Translations under genes and position numbers: made by a program
The notes under the pieces: model-generated
Databases searched by the model: none
The model's input: only the letters and a program-made list of their open reading frames with translations
What the model was told of the DNA's origin: nothing
Shown here: piece after piece, positions 28,646 to 37,118 of the stretch
How the letters are laid out: every line of letters begins with the position of its first letter
Position numbering within the stretch: position 1 is the stretch's first letter
Source: Diphasiastrum complanatum
Lineage: Eukaryota; Streptophyta; Lycopodiopsida; Lycopodiales; Lycopodiaceae
Direction: 5' to 3'
Length of the DNA: 37,118 bases
NCBI GenBank assembly: GCA_029204225.1
Contig: MU835690.1
Location: 1-37,118, forward strand

Positions 28646-29270
28646 CACCATCAACGTCCAAAGTACCATCAACAATGTCATCAACATCAAGAATGTTAGA
28701 TCCAATGTCCACACCACGACTTGAAAAAAAATTTGGAAAGTTTCCCTCATCCAAAATGACATCTCTTCCAATGATCACTTTCTTAGTTGAAGGAATATAA
28801 ACTTTGTAAGCCTTGATCACCTCACTATAACCAACAAATATACCTTTATTTGAAGATGGATCCTCCTTTGTCCTATCATCAAGAATGATGTTGATATAGC
28901 AAATGCATCTAAAAGTTTTGAAAAACTTGACACTTGGCCTTCTACCTAACAACATCTCAAAAAGGGTTTTTCCATCCAATACCACACTCGGCCATCTATT
29001 GCATAGAAGATTAGCACACAACAAAGCTTGATCCCAAAAGGATTTAGAAAGATTTGCACCTAACCTCATGGCTTGGGCTCCTTTACATAAGGTTCTATTC
29101 TTCCTCTCGGCCACTCCATTTTGTTGTGGTGTCCTTGGGCTTGTGTACTCCCTCTTGATCCCATTTGCATCACAAAATGCCTTGAACTTGGTAGAAATGT
29201 ACTCACCACCATTGTCACTCCTCAAGCACTTGATCTTGGTAGAAAATTGAACCTCCCTTGCAATCTTGAA
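28646..29270 (-). pseudogene. Integrase copy 2 of element J
   Basis: An almost intact 200-codon frame: FKIAREVQFSTKIKCLRSDN with the Asp, TPQQNGVAERKNRTL with the catalytic Glu intact, LGANLSKSFWDQALLCANLL, FEMLLGRRPSVKFFKTF, GIFVGYSEVIKAYKVYI and STKKVIIGRDVILDEGNF. It lacks the zinc-binding region and first Asp, because element E begins at 29271. Its downstream end passes directly into the start of copy 1, so the two are a head-to-tail partial duplication. Confidence 0.85.
29266..29270. repeat. Candidate left target duplication (TTGAA) of element E
   Basis: TTGAA borders the E LTR at 29271. The partner could not be found because the right end of E is lost. Confidence 0.35.
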
Positions 29271-29795
29271 TGTCATGTGCCAAATCTAAACAATTAGCAA
29301 TTACAATGGAAGTAAAGCTAAGAGCAAGAAAAGTACAAAGCATTCAAGATAGCATATCCATAGAAAGTTAGAAACACAAAGATCTCCATAGAATCACAAT
29401 AGAAATGAAAAGAAGAATACAAAGCAATGTAAATGAGCATGGGTTCATGAAGATAGGGCACATGAGACCTAGCAATGGAGATCCCTATGGCTTGCATTCA
29501 CAAGGAAGCTAGAAGCTCTCACTTGAAAATGAGCCAAAAGATTCACAAAATGACGTCTCTTTGCTCTCACTTAACTTAACTTAACTTAAGTATCTTGAGG
29601 GATAGTTAGCCCTTGTTAAGTATTATTTAAACTACATTGGGCCCTTATTGGCCTATTATCCTTATTAATTACTTTGGAGGGCCTAAAGAGGGAACCGCCT
29701 TGTTCTTAAGGCTAATAGCTCCTTTTGGGCCTACAAAGCTTACAATGGATATTATATTGCCTTGAAAAGCACTAATATACTCAAAGTACATGACA
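29271..29795 (-). repeat. 3' LTR of element E
   Basis: Plus-strand edges TGTCATGTGCC and GTACATGACA are inverted. The first 250 bases match 36871-37118 in the same orientation and 33832-34036 in reverse. A short (ACTTA)4 array lies at 29569-29589. Confidence 0.85.
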
Positions 29796-29808
29796 CTTCC
29801 CCTACTTT
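29796..29808 (-). other. Polypurine tract of element E
   Basis: Minus-strand AAAGTAGGGGAAG directly before the LTR start. Confidence 0.8.
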
Positions 29809-30097
29809 AACATTTTTGTCCTAAAAAATGAAGACGCTTGTTTGATCAACTTGATTGCCTTGGTTAAGTAGTCATGATTGAGGATGTGTCATCCAAAACG
29901 TATTGCCTCATTAAAATTGAAATTATTTTGTTGGCTTCAAACTGTAATCCTTGTTCCCATGGAGGAACATTGATGGTCAAAGAAGAGTTTGATGAAGCAC
30001 CATATTGCTTGTTGGTAATCAATCTATATGGGGACAGAGTGTGTCACCACAATATCCTCTCTTTTTTGCTTCCTCGACATCATACCAATTCGGATGC

Positions 30098-31057
30098 TTA
30101 TCCAATTCCCTTGGATTCTTGGTTTTGTCTTGCATCCAGCTCTTCTGTCGTAACTGCCCATCCATGTTGTTTAAATAATTTGATGAAGAAAATTACAATT
30201 CTGTCATAAACAATGGTAGTCATGAATTGTTGTTCATATATAAATGCTCTATATGAAGTACTCGACATGAATATTGACACTCTGTCATATGATGAAACAT
30301 ACCTCTGGGCTTACTGTTGACTAAAATATATTTCTTTAAATCTGGACAAATTTTCATTCAAATTTGGCCAAGACAAGTCAACTCCATTGAATTCTGCTTC
30401 TACCAATTCGGATTTTAAATGAAATTTACTTTCAGAAATCAGTAAACCATAACTGGCCATGTATACGCCTGAAACATTGATATAGGAAAACGTATATGTA
30501 TTCCAAGGTCGGACCATGGAAATAACAATTTTGCCATTCTAATTCTCCCACTGTAGAAAACCATTGTTGACATTATTCCATTGAATATTTATCTTGTTAA
30601 AACCCACCGAGCAATGCAAACTTCTGGAAAGAAACTGATATAGATTGCTGGCATATTTAAAAATCAGTTTCCAATAGAGTGTTGATTGATTGAGAGAACA
30701 TTCCCAATCATTACTCACATCCATGTTTTCCAAATATACATGCGAATTAGATGCTGGTAGTTGAGTTCTAGAGAATCCATAAAAATAAGATTCTCCAACA
30801 AAAGCCACTTTAAGCTCTTGTAAAATGGATCTGTGAGGCGTTGAACAATAATCCAAGGTATTGATACAAGTAGGATTTCCATGGATTAATGAAATCTTTT
30901 CATTTCTACTAGTATTCATGTTGCATACCTCATACTCCATTAGATTATTGTCAAAAATAAAAATATTCTTAAAAGCTTCCAAATCGAAATGAATTGGTTC
31001 GCAGATCGGATCATTTAAATAGCCACTCAATTCCAAGCCATGGAATGTCGGTGTCAT
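30098..31057 (-). pseudogene. Post-pol ORF of element E (env-like position)
   Basis: One minus-strand frame spans 31057-30098 (320 codons) with two in-frame stops, a TAG at 30539-30541 and another at about 30311. It starts MTPTFHGLELSGYLNDPICE, continues with DLEAFKNIFIFDNNLMEYEV and later has RPWNTYTFSYINVSGVYMAS and VDLSWPNLNENLSRFKEIYF. It lies next to the polypurine tract and 3' LTR, and element F of the same family begins an ORF right after integrase (36721). Together these point to a third ORF in this gypsy family, in the position of the env-like ORF of Athila-type elements. No transmembrane helix or known env motif is evident. Confidence 0.5.
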
Positions 31058-31199
31058 ATAGTCCTCAATCTGGAAGTTTGGTAAATGTCTTGATCAACTT
31101 TCTTCGAGCATAGAAATATTCTCAATCTGACGATCCATAGTTGCTCGTTCATTGACCAGATTAAGGCATTGATGTAGGTCAAGTTTCGGACTTTGATGG

Positions 31200-32240
31200 T
31201 TAGACTATATCATGAAGGTGCAAGCCTTGCATGACAAGAGTTTACTATTGATATGGCAGCTTGATCTTCTGGGAGGATTCGACTGATGAACCACTCTTGG
31301 GAATTGTTGTTGGGTAGCAGCAACGTCTTCGTGTAATTCGCTGTCAAAAAGTGGGTCAACAATAGACACGCCTGAGCCAGAAGCTCGGGTATTCGTGTCA
31401 ATGGTAGGTGATGAAGGTTCTCCTAGAGCACTGTATCCCGGCTATACAAAATTTGTTGGGTATCAGGATCATACAGCTTGTATGTATTATCAGATGAAGT
31501 ATATCCAATCAGGATGGTCTTGAGACCTTGGAAGTCCAATTTCTTCCTCGTGTCTTTTGGGATCTGCGCGTAGGCAACGCATCCAAACACTCTTAGGTTC
31601 TTCACAGAAGGCTTAAAGCCTGTCCACATCTCGTGGGGTGTCTTGTCTGAGAGGGCCTTGGTCAAACATCTGTCTTGAACGTAAGCTGCAGTGGAGACAA
31701 CTTTGGCCCATAATCTCTTGGGTAGCGATGCATGCGCTAGCATACATTTGGTTGATTCAAGCCAGGGTACGATTCTTCCTCTCGGCTAAGCCATTAGACT
31801 GAGGACTGTAAGGAGTGATGAATTGCTGCTCAATACCTTGGCTTTGGCAGTACTCCTTAAACTCGATAAAGATATATTCTTCACCATTGTCTGACCTAAG
31901 AGCCTTGATCATCCGTCCAGTCTCTTTTATTGCAAGCTCTTTGAAGATTCTGAGGCAGTTGAAGGCTTCTGATTTCTTCTTTATAAAGTACACCACAGTC
32001 CTTCTGGAAAATTCATCAATAAAATTTATAAAATACTTCGCATCCTTCAACGAAGGATTTTTCATCGGGCCACAAATGTCTGAATGTAAAATGTCTAACA
32101 ATCCTCTAACAATATGCTGATGGCTTGATTTAAATGGTTTCCTAGTCTGTTTACCAGCTAGACAGTCTTGACAGACAAGTAACTCGACTTTATCATGAGG
32201 ATAGTCGAGATTAAGAACAATAGATTGTCTAGACATTTGT
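31200..32240 (-). pseudogene. Copia integrase fragment G
   Basis: The minus strand encodes CQDCLAGKQTRKPF (second half of the zinc site), LHSDICGPMKNPSLKDAKYF (first Asp), INFIDEFSRRTVVYF, ALRSDNGEEYIFIEF (second Asp) and SPQSNGLAERKNRTLA (catalytic Glu intact). After a one-frame change near 31750 come MLAHASLPKRLWAKVVSTAA, HEMWTGFKPSVKNLRVFGCV and YKLYDPDTQQILYSRD. A linker runs to about 31200. Both ends are truncated; no LTR of its own was found. It is a different copia lineage from B and J by sequence. Confidence 0.88.
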
Positions 32241-33240
32241 TGTACAACAACATGATCCTATATCCGTCACACAGATATGCAATAGATGATAGTTTACTTT
32301 TGGAGACCAGTGACCATCCTTCAATACTTTAGAGGCCCGTGCTCAGAGTCAATAAGCTTATCACTTGTATAGCGATCAATACTCATTTGCATGTGGATCA
32401 ACGCGCTAGTGCTCATATTTGAGCTTGAAAGCACTCGTTTCCTGTGTATGACTCAGCACGATGCAGATGAACTTGCTTCTCAAAACAGAAGTACATTTTC
32501 ACAATTGTCATTCTGATTACTAATGAGGCAAGGTATGTCAGCGCTCCATAGATAATACTTGAAATGTCAAGAATCAACACTCAATTGTCAACGATGACAA
32601 CATTACAATGTTTTCTAACAACTGGTGTTCATCAGGAGTGGTCCTCCCATCAAGAGTGTGATTATTAGAAGGTTCTACTCTGAGAGCAAACACTCATGCA
32701 TAGGAGATTCATGCGATTGATCTGTAGGTGACTTCCTCTTTTGAAAGGTACCAATGAATGCCTCTCTACCGTCAGCTCTAGCTTAATGATAGCTATGAGA
32801 CTATGGCTTAGACAACAGATGGTTTTGAAGAGCGATCCTCAATGGCTCCACGGTTGCTTAAATCCATGAAGGATCTCTTAGCCAAAACAAGAAAGTCTCA
32901 GGTGGCTATGATTTCAGTTCACTTATAGTTGCATACCAACGCTCAGTGGCAAGTAAGGAAGTGCGTGGACTAGCACTCAAAGATTGTGTCATAATGACTG
33001 GAGCCTTATAATCCTTTGGTGTAGTGAGTGGAAAGATGGATCTCCGTGCTCAGAATCAAAGATGATTGACGAACCATCACTCAAAGTCGTGGATGAGGTA
33101 GCGTGATCTGGCGCTCTAATGAGAACGTATAACAACATTGCAATCATAGATAAGACATCTCTCCATCAACACTTTTCTCAACACTCATAACAAGTAGCTC
33201 TAAGATACTTCTCTTCTTTTCCCAAGATGTACTCATCCAC
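32241..33240. other. Unassigned 1-kb stretch rich in CACTC/GCTC motifs
   Basis: No open frame of note. Short motifs of the type (G/A)(C/T)(A/G)CTCA recur at least ten times, for example near 32339, 32410, 32577, 32691, 32942, 32972, 33048 and 33079. GTGCTCAGAATCAAAGATG near 33047 resembles GTGCTCAGAGTCAATAAG near 32339. It might be a very decayed repeat or untranslated leader. Confidence 0.4.
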
Positions 33241-33260
33241 GCTCTTTAATAATTCCTCCA

Positions 33261-33433
33261 CACGTGCAGATACACGTGTCCTCTTTTCAACCACACACGT
33301 GTCACCTATGGATTTGGTCAAAATTTCACATAAATGTTTTGCACGCATTACAGGACTTGACGTATCTCTGATGTGTCACATATCTAACGATGATTTTCGA
33401 ACGGCTACGATGAATCTGCAGGATCTATATAAG
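33261..33433 (+). promoter_or_regulatory. Promoter-like block: three CACGTG motifs and a TATA box
   Basis: CACGTG at 33261-33266, 33273-33278 and 33296-33301, then TATATAAG at 33426-33433. Clustered ACGTG cores 125-165 bases upstream of a TATA box are typical of ABA- or light-responsive plant promoters (bZIP/bHLH sites). Downstream, the ATG at 33496 opens a 68-codon frame (MSPLRSILFAITPSRAAEY) that is not recognised. Whether this is an LTR promoter or the remains of a host gene is unclear. Confidence 0.5.
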
Positions 33434-33831
33434 GGCTAAACAACACCATAAAACATTTTGCTATTCAGAGATCATCAAGGCAATATCGCAACCACATGAG
33501 TCCACTGCGTTCAATTTTATTTGCCATCACTCCCTCGCGTGCTGCCGAATATCGCTATGACACAACGCTGTTACTTTTCTCTATTTTTCTTGCACACCGT
33601 CGCGTGCCTGTGATATTGTTACATACTTTTTTGCCTGATATCGCTGCCACGCGACAGTCTCTTTGTCAATCCAAATTGTCTCCATTCCTCGCATGCCTGT
33701 GATATCCAGTATCCAGTGTTCTCTGTCATTTTTGATATGGAATCTGACAAGCTGCATAAATTTTTCTCTGACGTTGGTGTTCTAGACAAGACTGAGTACT
33801 TTTCATCGTTTTTTCGTCTTAAATTTGATGT

Positions 33832-34036
33832 TTGCTAGGTCTCATGTGCCTTATCTACATGAATCCATGTTCCATTTCCATTGATTGTACTCTTTCTTTT
33901 ATTTCTATTGAGATTCTATGGAGATCCTTGTGTTTCTAGCTTTCTATGGATATGCTATCTTGAATGCTTTGTACTTTTCTTGCTCTTAGCTTTACTTTCA
34001 TTGTAATTGCTAATTGCTTAGATTTGGCACATGACA
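33832..34036 (+). repeat. Truncated 5' LTR of element F
   Basis: Reverse complement of the first 215 bases of the E LTR, ending TTTGGCACATGACA. The outer 320 bases are absent; sequence left of 33832 is unrelated. Confidence 0.8.
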
Positions 34037-34041
34037 TTTCT

Positions 34042-34053
34042 TGATATCAGAGC
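34042..34053 (+). other. Primer binding site of element F
   Basis: TGATATCAGAGC, one mismatch to TGGTATCAGAGC, five bases after the LTR end. Confidence 0.75.
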
Positions 34054-35072
34054 ATAGATCCTAAATTCATGATGATTCTATGTGAATTTCATTAGATTTG
34101 ATAAGTTTATTGCATTTGTAACTTTCTTTTTGACAATTTTTAAGTTTGAAATTTTTAGGTCTACTCAGACCAATTTTTGACATGCAATTTTGGTTTTCAT
34201 TTCTAAGTTGATTCAAGCATTTTTTGAGCTTTGTTTTAACTTTAATTTGCACCAATTTTCAAGGCATTTGGATAAGAGATGCAAAAGTTATTGCACTTTT
34301 ACCAAAAGCTGTCAAAATAGGTGACTAGAATTTTCCTTTCATTTTGTTTGCATTTTCCAGATTTGATTTGAGTTTTAACCTCAAGTTTCTTTCCATAGCA
34401 TTTTAGAGCATTGTTTTAGCTTAGAATTTATTTAGATGGCAGGTCATTTGGACTAGTATCCAAGGAGTTATGACAATTCTTGTTTTCTAGCTCTAGTTTT
34501 GCTAATTTTCTTCTTTCAAAAATTTTAGCCCTGTTTTGTTGTTAATCTGACCTATCAAATCACATTCAATCGTTGATCTAATCCTGTAGACTGATAGAGC
34601 TTGTTGTTAGCTTTCCAAAGGTATTGAGTTTGTGTGATTTGGATCGTATTGAGACGGTTAGGATCAAATTAGTGGAGATGGGTCAAGCTAGCAAAATTTT
34701 TAAAAAAAATGGGAATTTTTCCAAGTGAGAGAGAATCGCTTTAACTCTTCAAACTTGAAGTTTTGTTTCTTTGTAAAAAAAATTTCAGTTTTTTCATTAT
34801 AAAGTTTGCAGGTTTGAAAAAAAAAAAACTGACCTAACCCTACCCTCGCACAGCCTAACCCTACCCTCGCAGATTAGGTCATGAGAAAAAAAGCCAAAAA
34901 CTCAAAAAAGACACCCTGCCCAGTTATTAGAACCCTAATATTTTAGGATTTAAAAGAAACATAGACCTAATGTACCCACCCTTAATCTCTCTTACCCTAA
35001 GGTACCCTACCCCTAATCCACGCTCCCCTCACCTCTCCTCACGCGACCCGCCCCGGCCTCATCCTCTCTCTC

Positions 35073-35104
<32 letters not shown>

Positions 35105-35820
35105 CCCTCCTACCCCGACTCTCCATCTCTCCCTGCTCCTTGGCTGTACCCGAGCCCGCCCTCTCATCTCTCTCTCCCGACTCTTTTTTTGGCCCCCCGC
35201 TCTCACGCCTCCCTCCGGATCCCTGCGCTGCCCAGCCCTGCCTCTTCTGTGAAAATTCTTCTACATTATTCCCTAAGCAACCCTCGAATATTCTTATCCT
35301 CTCCTTTGTGCCCGCGAATTTTTTATTTTGCTGTAAATCTTCAAAATTTCCTACGGTTCCTCCAATTTCTCCCGAGCACCAAAACATTTCATGGATTTCA
35401 AACTTTATAGAATCCAGTTTGTAATTTTTTTTTAAAAAAACCCCTTTGCCTTTGTTCTAAGTTGTTTATTTAGTTTTTTTTTTCCCCATTCTTTAAACCC
35501 CTATAACTTTCTTGTTTGGGTTTGGTTTCCAATGCAATAAAAACGAAAAGTGATCAAAAAGTCGAGCCTGACACTGCTAAGTTATTGAAATCTTGTAATT
35601 ATTACTTTTCAATTTGTTTTTAAAGACCTTTTTTTACCCTTAGACAAATTTACTTGTATTTTATTTGCTTATTTCAAATCTTCATATCGTCTCCGTCTGA
35701 GCTCAGAATTGAATACTGTAAAAAGAAAAAGTGCTCAGTTTAATACAACCTACAAGTTTTTGCCTTTCAGTTTCACTCATCATAAAACTCTGAGTTTTCA
35801 CAAGTCCTTCAATTCTCAGG
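34054..35820 (+). other. Long leader of element F
   Basis: About 1.77 kb without a credible coding frame. Open frames at 34970-35424 on either strand come from the CT-rich composition. It contains a two-copy 21-base repeat (CCTAACCCTACCCTCGCACAG) at 34833-34872 and a CT microsatellite at 35065-35104. Very long leaders are known in Athila/Tat-type gypsy elements. Confidence 0.6.
35065..35104. repeat. (CT)n microsatellite
   Basis: About 20 CT units with a single G interruption, in a pyrimidine-rich leader. Confidence 0.9.
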
Positions 35821-36363
35821 ATGGATGTTGAGTCCAATTTCGAATATATAGATGACAGTGACTCCGAATACGGAGATCAATCCAACTATGATTTTGAAGA
35901 TCAATATGAGGAGCACAATGGCAGTAATTCAGATCAATATGAGCAACACGACTCATATGGAGATTGTTTGGGTTATAATGAAAACTATTCTGACCAAAAA
36001 AAAAAACATGAGCCATACCAATCAAATCAATCTAATTTTGATGGCGGTTTTTATAGTAGTGATGAGCTATATTCACGACAATCAAAACATCATCGCAATT
36101 CACAAGGTGGTGAGCACGCACTACGATATATGAGTTCTACGTGCCAACTTGAACAATCGTCATCTCCTGTACAACGTTGCACACAGAATAGCACAATCAA
36201 TAATGCCACTCCTCATATCCATTGTAGTTCATCATTACTATTGTTCAATGGACAATTGAACCCTACTGAAGAAGTGATGGAAGAACTGCAGGTTTCGAAC
36301 CAACAAGGAAACATATTAAGTAAACTGCAGGCCACACAAGATCTGATAGTTGGAATGTTGTAG
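35821..36363 (+). pseudogene. Gag-like N-terminal ORF of element F
   Basis: ATG at 35821, 180 codons. The first 80 residues are acidic and rich in Asp, Tyr, Asn and Gln (MDVESNFEYIDDSDSEYGDQ and similar). Later parts include LNPTEEVMEELQVSNQQGNI and LQATQDLIVGML before the stop at 36361. By position it is the gag start of a gypsy element; the capsid domain itself has been lost in the deletion, so this rests on context. Confidence 0.55.
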
Positions 36364-36399
36364 AAAATGAACCAAGATCGGCAAGCTGACGAGGTGAAA

Positions 36400-36661
36400 T
36401 GAGAAAGATTGTTTGCTAGCCTATCTGGTGGACAAGATGCATGACAGAAGAATTCCTAATTACAACTTTAGCCAAGGCCAACTAGTCTTGTATTACGATG
36501 CTAGGCACGAACTAATGTCTCAAAAATTTGGTATGCATTGGACTGGACCATATGTGATCAAAAAGTTGTATGACAACAATACAACTAAGTTAGCTGAAAT
36601 AGGAGGAGGCTCATTCAAAACTCATGTAAATATTGATAAAATCAAGTCATACTATGTATAA
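36400..36661 (+). pseudogene. C-terminal end of a Ty3/gypsy integrase
   Basis: YLVDKMHDRRI and NYNFSQGQLVLYYDARHE, then KFGMHWTGPYVIKKLYDN and FKTHVNIDKIKSYYV before the stop. The pattern GxLVLYY...K.G..W.GPYVI...F...VN...KxYY is the integrase tail typical of plant gypsy elements. The catalytic core is deleted. Confidence 0.8.
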
Positions 36662-36690
36662 GGAAAGTTGTACGATGTATAGGGTATAAT

Positions 36691-36720
36691 ACCAATTTCT
36701 TTTTCTTTTTCTTTTGCAGA
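36691..36720 (+). promoter_or_regulatory. Strong splice-acceptor-like site before the post-integrase ORF
   Basis: A nearly unbroken pyrimidine tract ending TTTTGCAG (AG at 36718-36719) lies two bases before ATG at 36721. It is well placed to give a spliced message for the downstream ORF, as proposed for env-like ORFs of some plant gypsy elements. Confidence 0.5.
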
Positions 36721-36870
36721 ATGTTTAAACTTTCTACCATGGCTATTGAAAGTATGGACTTTAGAGTTTGGGAACAAGAATTGCTCCAATCACTCTCAGA
36801 GACCATAAATTTCAACGTGTATAGCTTTGTATGGGATGATACCAGTTTGGATTGTACAGTCAATTCCAAG
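36721..36870 (+). pseudogene. Start of the post-integrase ORF of element F
   Basis: ATG at 36721 begins MFKLSTMAIESMDFRVWEQE and stays open for 50 codons to 36870, where another LTR interrupts it. It starts 60 bases after the integrase stop. The E copy (30098-31057) probably holds the other end of the same ORF; the two do not overlap here, so homology cannot be shown within the window. Confidence 0.5.
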
Positions 36871-37118
36871 TGTCATGTGCCAAATTTAAGCAATTAGCAA
36901 TTACAATGGAAGTAAAGCTAAGAGAAAGAAAAGTACAAAGCATTCAAGATAGCATATCCATAGAAAGCTAGAAACACAAGGGTCTCCATAGAATCTCAAT
37001 AGAAATGAAAGAAAGAGTACAATCAATGGAAATGGAGCATGGATTCATGTAGATAAGGCACATGAGACCTAGCAATGGAGATCCCCATAGCTCATATTCA
37101 CAAGGAGGAAGCAAGAAG
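36871..37118 (-). repeat. LTR of a third family member (E'), running off the window
   Basis: TGTCATGTGCCAAATTTAAG and the following 240 bases match 29271-29520 at about 90% by eye, in the same orientation. The left edge abuts F coding sequence (CCAAG at 36866-36870 may be its target duplication). No primer site lies to its left, so this is the 3' end of a minus-strand insertion or a solo LTR. Confidence 0.8.

Larger units (their letters stand above)
22500..29270 (-). mobile_element. Ty1/copia element J (minus strand) with duplicated integrase; hosts element D
   Basis: The right-to-left order is integrase copy 2 (29270-28646), integrase copy 1 (28645-28477, then 24626-23994 after element D), a post-pol ORF (23870-23152), polypurine tract and 3' LTR (ending 23062). 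RT, RNase H, gag and the 5' LTR are not seen. Element D sits in integrase copy 1 with a TGATC duplication. The right end is cut by the LTR of element E. The left edge of the LTR is uncertain. That integrase, ORF and LTR belong to one element is inferred from common strand, order and the matching ORF in D. Confidence 0.65.
29271..31199 (-). mobile_element. Ty3/gypsy-family element E, 3' end only (minus strand)
   Basis: A complete 525-base 3' LTR (29271-29795), a polypurine tract and about 1.3 kb of upstream sequence with a broken ORF. At about 31200 it meets copia fragment G. No gag-pol of E itself is present. Assignment to Ty3/gypsy rests on element F, which shares this LTR family and has a gypsy-type integrase end. 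Confidence 0.65.
33832..36870 (+). mobile_element. Ty3/gypsy element F, internally deleted (plus strand)
   Basis: Partial 5' LTR (33832-34036), primer site (34042-34053), a 1.77-kb leader, a gag-like ORF (35821-36363), a large deletion near 36400, the end of gypsy integrase (to 36661), a splice-acceptor-like site (36719) and the first 50 codons of a post-integrase ORF, which is cut at 36870 by a further LTR of the same family. Protease, RT and RNase H are missing. Confidence 0.75.

Noticed and set aside
34833-34872. CCTAACCCTACCC repeats as telomeric DNA
   Set aside because: Only two 21-base units, not tandem plant telomere repeats; they lie inside a retroelement leader.
34970-35424. Long Ser/Pro/Leu-rich and Arg/Glu-rich frames on both strands
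   Set aside because: They arise from the CT-rich leader and microsatellite of element F; no start context or family.
1-37118. CRISPR array, tRNA, rRNA or bacterial operon structure
   Set aside because: No regularly spaced identical repeats, no cloverleaf or rRNA segments and no ribosome-binding-site-led gene series; all evidence is eukaryotic.

Overview
The window looks like nuclear DNA of a land plant. It is AT-rich and dominated by broken LTR retrotransposons. Several elements carry primer binding sites matching the 3' end of plant initiator-Met tRNA (TGGTATCAGAGC or one-base variants). GT-AG introns, plant-style TATA boxes, CT-rich stretches and a pogo/Tigger DNA transposase fit this. No complete host gene, rRNA, tRNA or CRISPR array was seen, and the species cannot be fixed from the sequence.

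Layout. (1) 113-11457, minus: an unrecognised, possibly transposase-related gene, split by a Ty1/copia element called B here (665-10762, target duplication CCCAT). B is itself split by a 5.3-kb plus-strand element, A (3475-8782, two 833-bp LTRs, target duplication TATTT). (2) 11640-12667, plus: a decayed pogo/Tigger transposase. (3) 14128-17703, plus: a copia element H with 5' LTR, gag, protease, integrase and the start of RT; its 3' end is lost. (4) 18275-18685, minus: two exon-like blocks with a GT-AG intron below a TATA box. (5) 19177-22005, minus: an internally deleted copia element I with a plus-strand gag fragment lodged in its RT.

(6) About 22500-29270, minus: a copia element J with a duplicated integrase and an extra ORF between pol and the 3' LTR. 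Element D (24627-28476, plus, target duplication TGATC) sits in J's integrase. D carries a homologous extra ORF, uninterrupted over 396 codons, but its two LTRs agree only over their first 60 bases. (7) 29271-37118: pieces of one Ty3/gypsy family in both orientations (E, F and a third copy E'), with a copia integrase fragment G (31200-32240). The family has a further ORF after integrase, preceded by a strong splice acceptor. A promoter-like block with three CACGTG motifs and a TATA box lies at 33261-33433.

How it fits together. Most of the sequence is explained by repeated nesting of retrotransposons, in which target duplications and reading frames can be matched across each insertion. Catalytic residues are lost in several pol genes (B protease Asp to Asn; integrase Glu to Lys in B and in one J copy). 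The most unusual items are the extra ORFs downstream of pol in the D/J and E/F families, the mismatched LTRs of D, and the two open frames of the pol-less element A.
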